Source: Chloroflexota bacterium
GTDB taxonomy: Bacteria; Chloroflexota; Dehalococcoidia; DSTF01; JACRBR01
Direction of reading: 5' to 3'
NCBI GenBank assembly: GCA_021813085.1
Contig: JAKAMA010000157.1
Location: 1-6,185 of the forward strand
Length of the DNA stretch: 6,185 nt
This document shows, in pieces, positions 5,816 through 6,185 of the stretch. A program made the position numbers and the translations under genes. How positions within the stretch are numbered: the first letter of the stretch is position 1; each line of letters starts with the position of its first letter. A model generated the notes under the pieces. It searched no databases and was not told the DNA's origin. It saw only the letters and a list, made by a program, of their open reading frames with translations.

Positions 5816-6185
5816 CTACGGCGACGGCGCCACCCAGACGCGCCCGACGGTGAATTCCGCCGTCCCGGCTGTCTTCGACTCGAGGTACAACTTGCTCGGA
5901 CTGGCGATCACCACGCGCACACGCACCGCCCGCGAGAGGAAGGTCTGCGCATCCTTCGACGGCAGAGAGCGGTCGCACGGCAGCTCCGCGTACACGATGC
6001 GCCGCGTCGTGGCGATCGTCAGCACGCCGCCCGTGCAGCTCAGCGAGTAGAACCGCTCGTCCTCCGCGCTGCCGGAGCCCGCCGGGTTGCCGAACTGCGC
6101 CGAGGCGCGCAGTTGCTGCGCCGCCGCCGGCACGCCCGCCGGCGCTGGCCGCGCGTCGGCGGTCGCGGTCGCCCCGGCGGCCGCT
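5816..6185 (-). CDS. Unrecognised, probably exported protein, C-terminal part
   Basis: The frame is open to the right edge, so this is the C-terminal ~122 residues of a longer protein; a GTG at 6133 is not needed as the start. The visible N-terminal piece is a low-complexity Ala/Pro/Thr stretch (GATATADARPAPAG), like a linker after a signal peptide or lipoprotein anchor. A small beta-rich domain follows. It has two cysteines (SLSCTGG and ELPCDRS), the segment RRIVYAELPC, and the alternating strands AVRVRVVIASPSKLYLESK and TAEFTVGRVWV before the stop. I do not recognise the family. The gene converges with the dockerin operon, with about 170 nt between the stop codons, so it is probably a separate unit. 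Coding is supported by balanced composition and regular hydrophobic alternation, unlike the Arg-rich shadow frames around it. Confidence 0.6.
   Translation of the reverse strand, partial: AAAGATATADARPAPAGVPAAAQQLRASAQFGNPAGSGSAEDERFYSLSCTGGVLTIATTRRIVYAELPCDRSLPSKDAQTFLSRAVRVRVVIASPSKLYLESKTAGTAEFTVGRVWVAPSP

Overview
The window is a very GC-rich bacterial chromosome segment. Gene content and style point to a Chloroflexota-like bacterium: secreted proteins with long Thr/Pro 'TPTPT' linkers, cohesin- and dockerin-like modules, an LPxTG-type tail, and palindromic intergenic repeats. A high-GC actinobacterium cannot be excluded from sequence alone, and no rRNA or other strong phylogenetic marker is present.

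Left part (1-1234): the C-terminal end of a multi-pass flippase-like membrane protein (LPG_synthase_TM/UPF0104 type) on the + strand converges on plsY (acyl-phosphate:glycerol-3-phosphate acyltransferase) on the - strand. Their stop codons are 15 nt apart. Both are ordinary envelope-lipid genes.

Middle (1235-1952): about 700 bp without a convincing gene. It holds a good sigma-70-type promoter (TTGACA-16 bp-TACCAT, 1486-1513) preceded by a small inverted repeat. After it comes a long GC-rich leader with a nested hairpin, and then a tandem palindromic repeat (1780-1865) whose arms can form mutually exclusive hairpins.

Main feature (1953-5647): two translationally coupled genes (ATGA overlap at 4235-4238) for secreted surface proteins. 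The first has an N-terminal export signal and four cohesin-like modules joined by Thr/Pro linkers. The second has an export signal, a dockerin-like double calcium-loop module, a fifth cohesin-like module, a long Thr/Pro stalk and a C-terminal LPNTG sortase signal. Together they look like a compact non-cellulosomal cohesin/dockerin surface assembly in which the wall-anchored partner carries the dockerin and the soluble partner carries the cohesins. All five cohesin-like modules share a Cys pair spaced exactly 14 residues apart. This two-gene system is the most interesting content of the window.

Right part (5648-6185): a palindromic repeat of the same build as the one in the leader sits just after the operon, so the operon is bracketed by one repeat family. 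The window ends in the C-terminal part of an unrecognised, probably exported, protein on the - strand.
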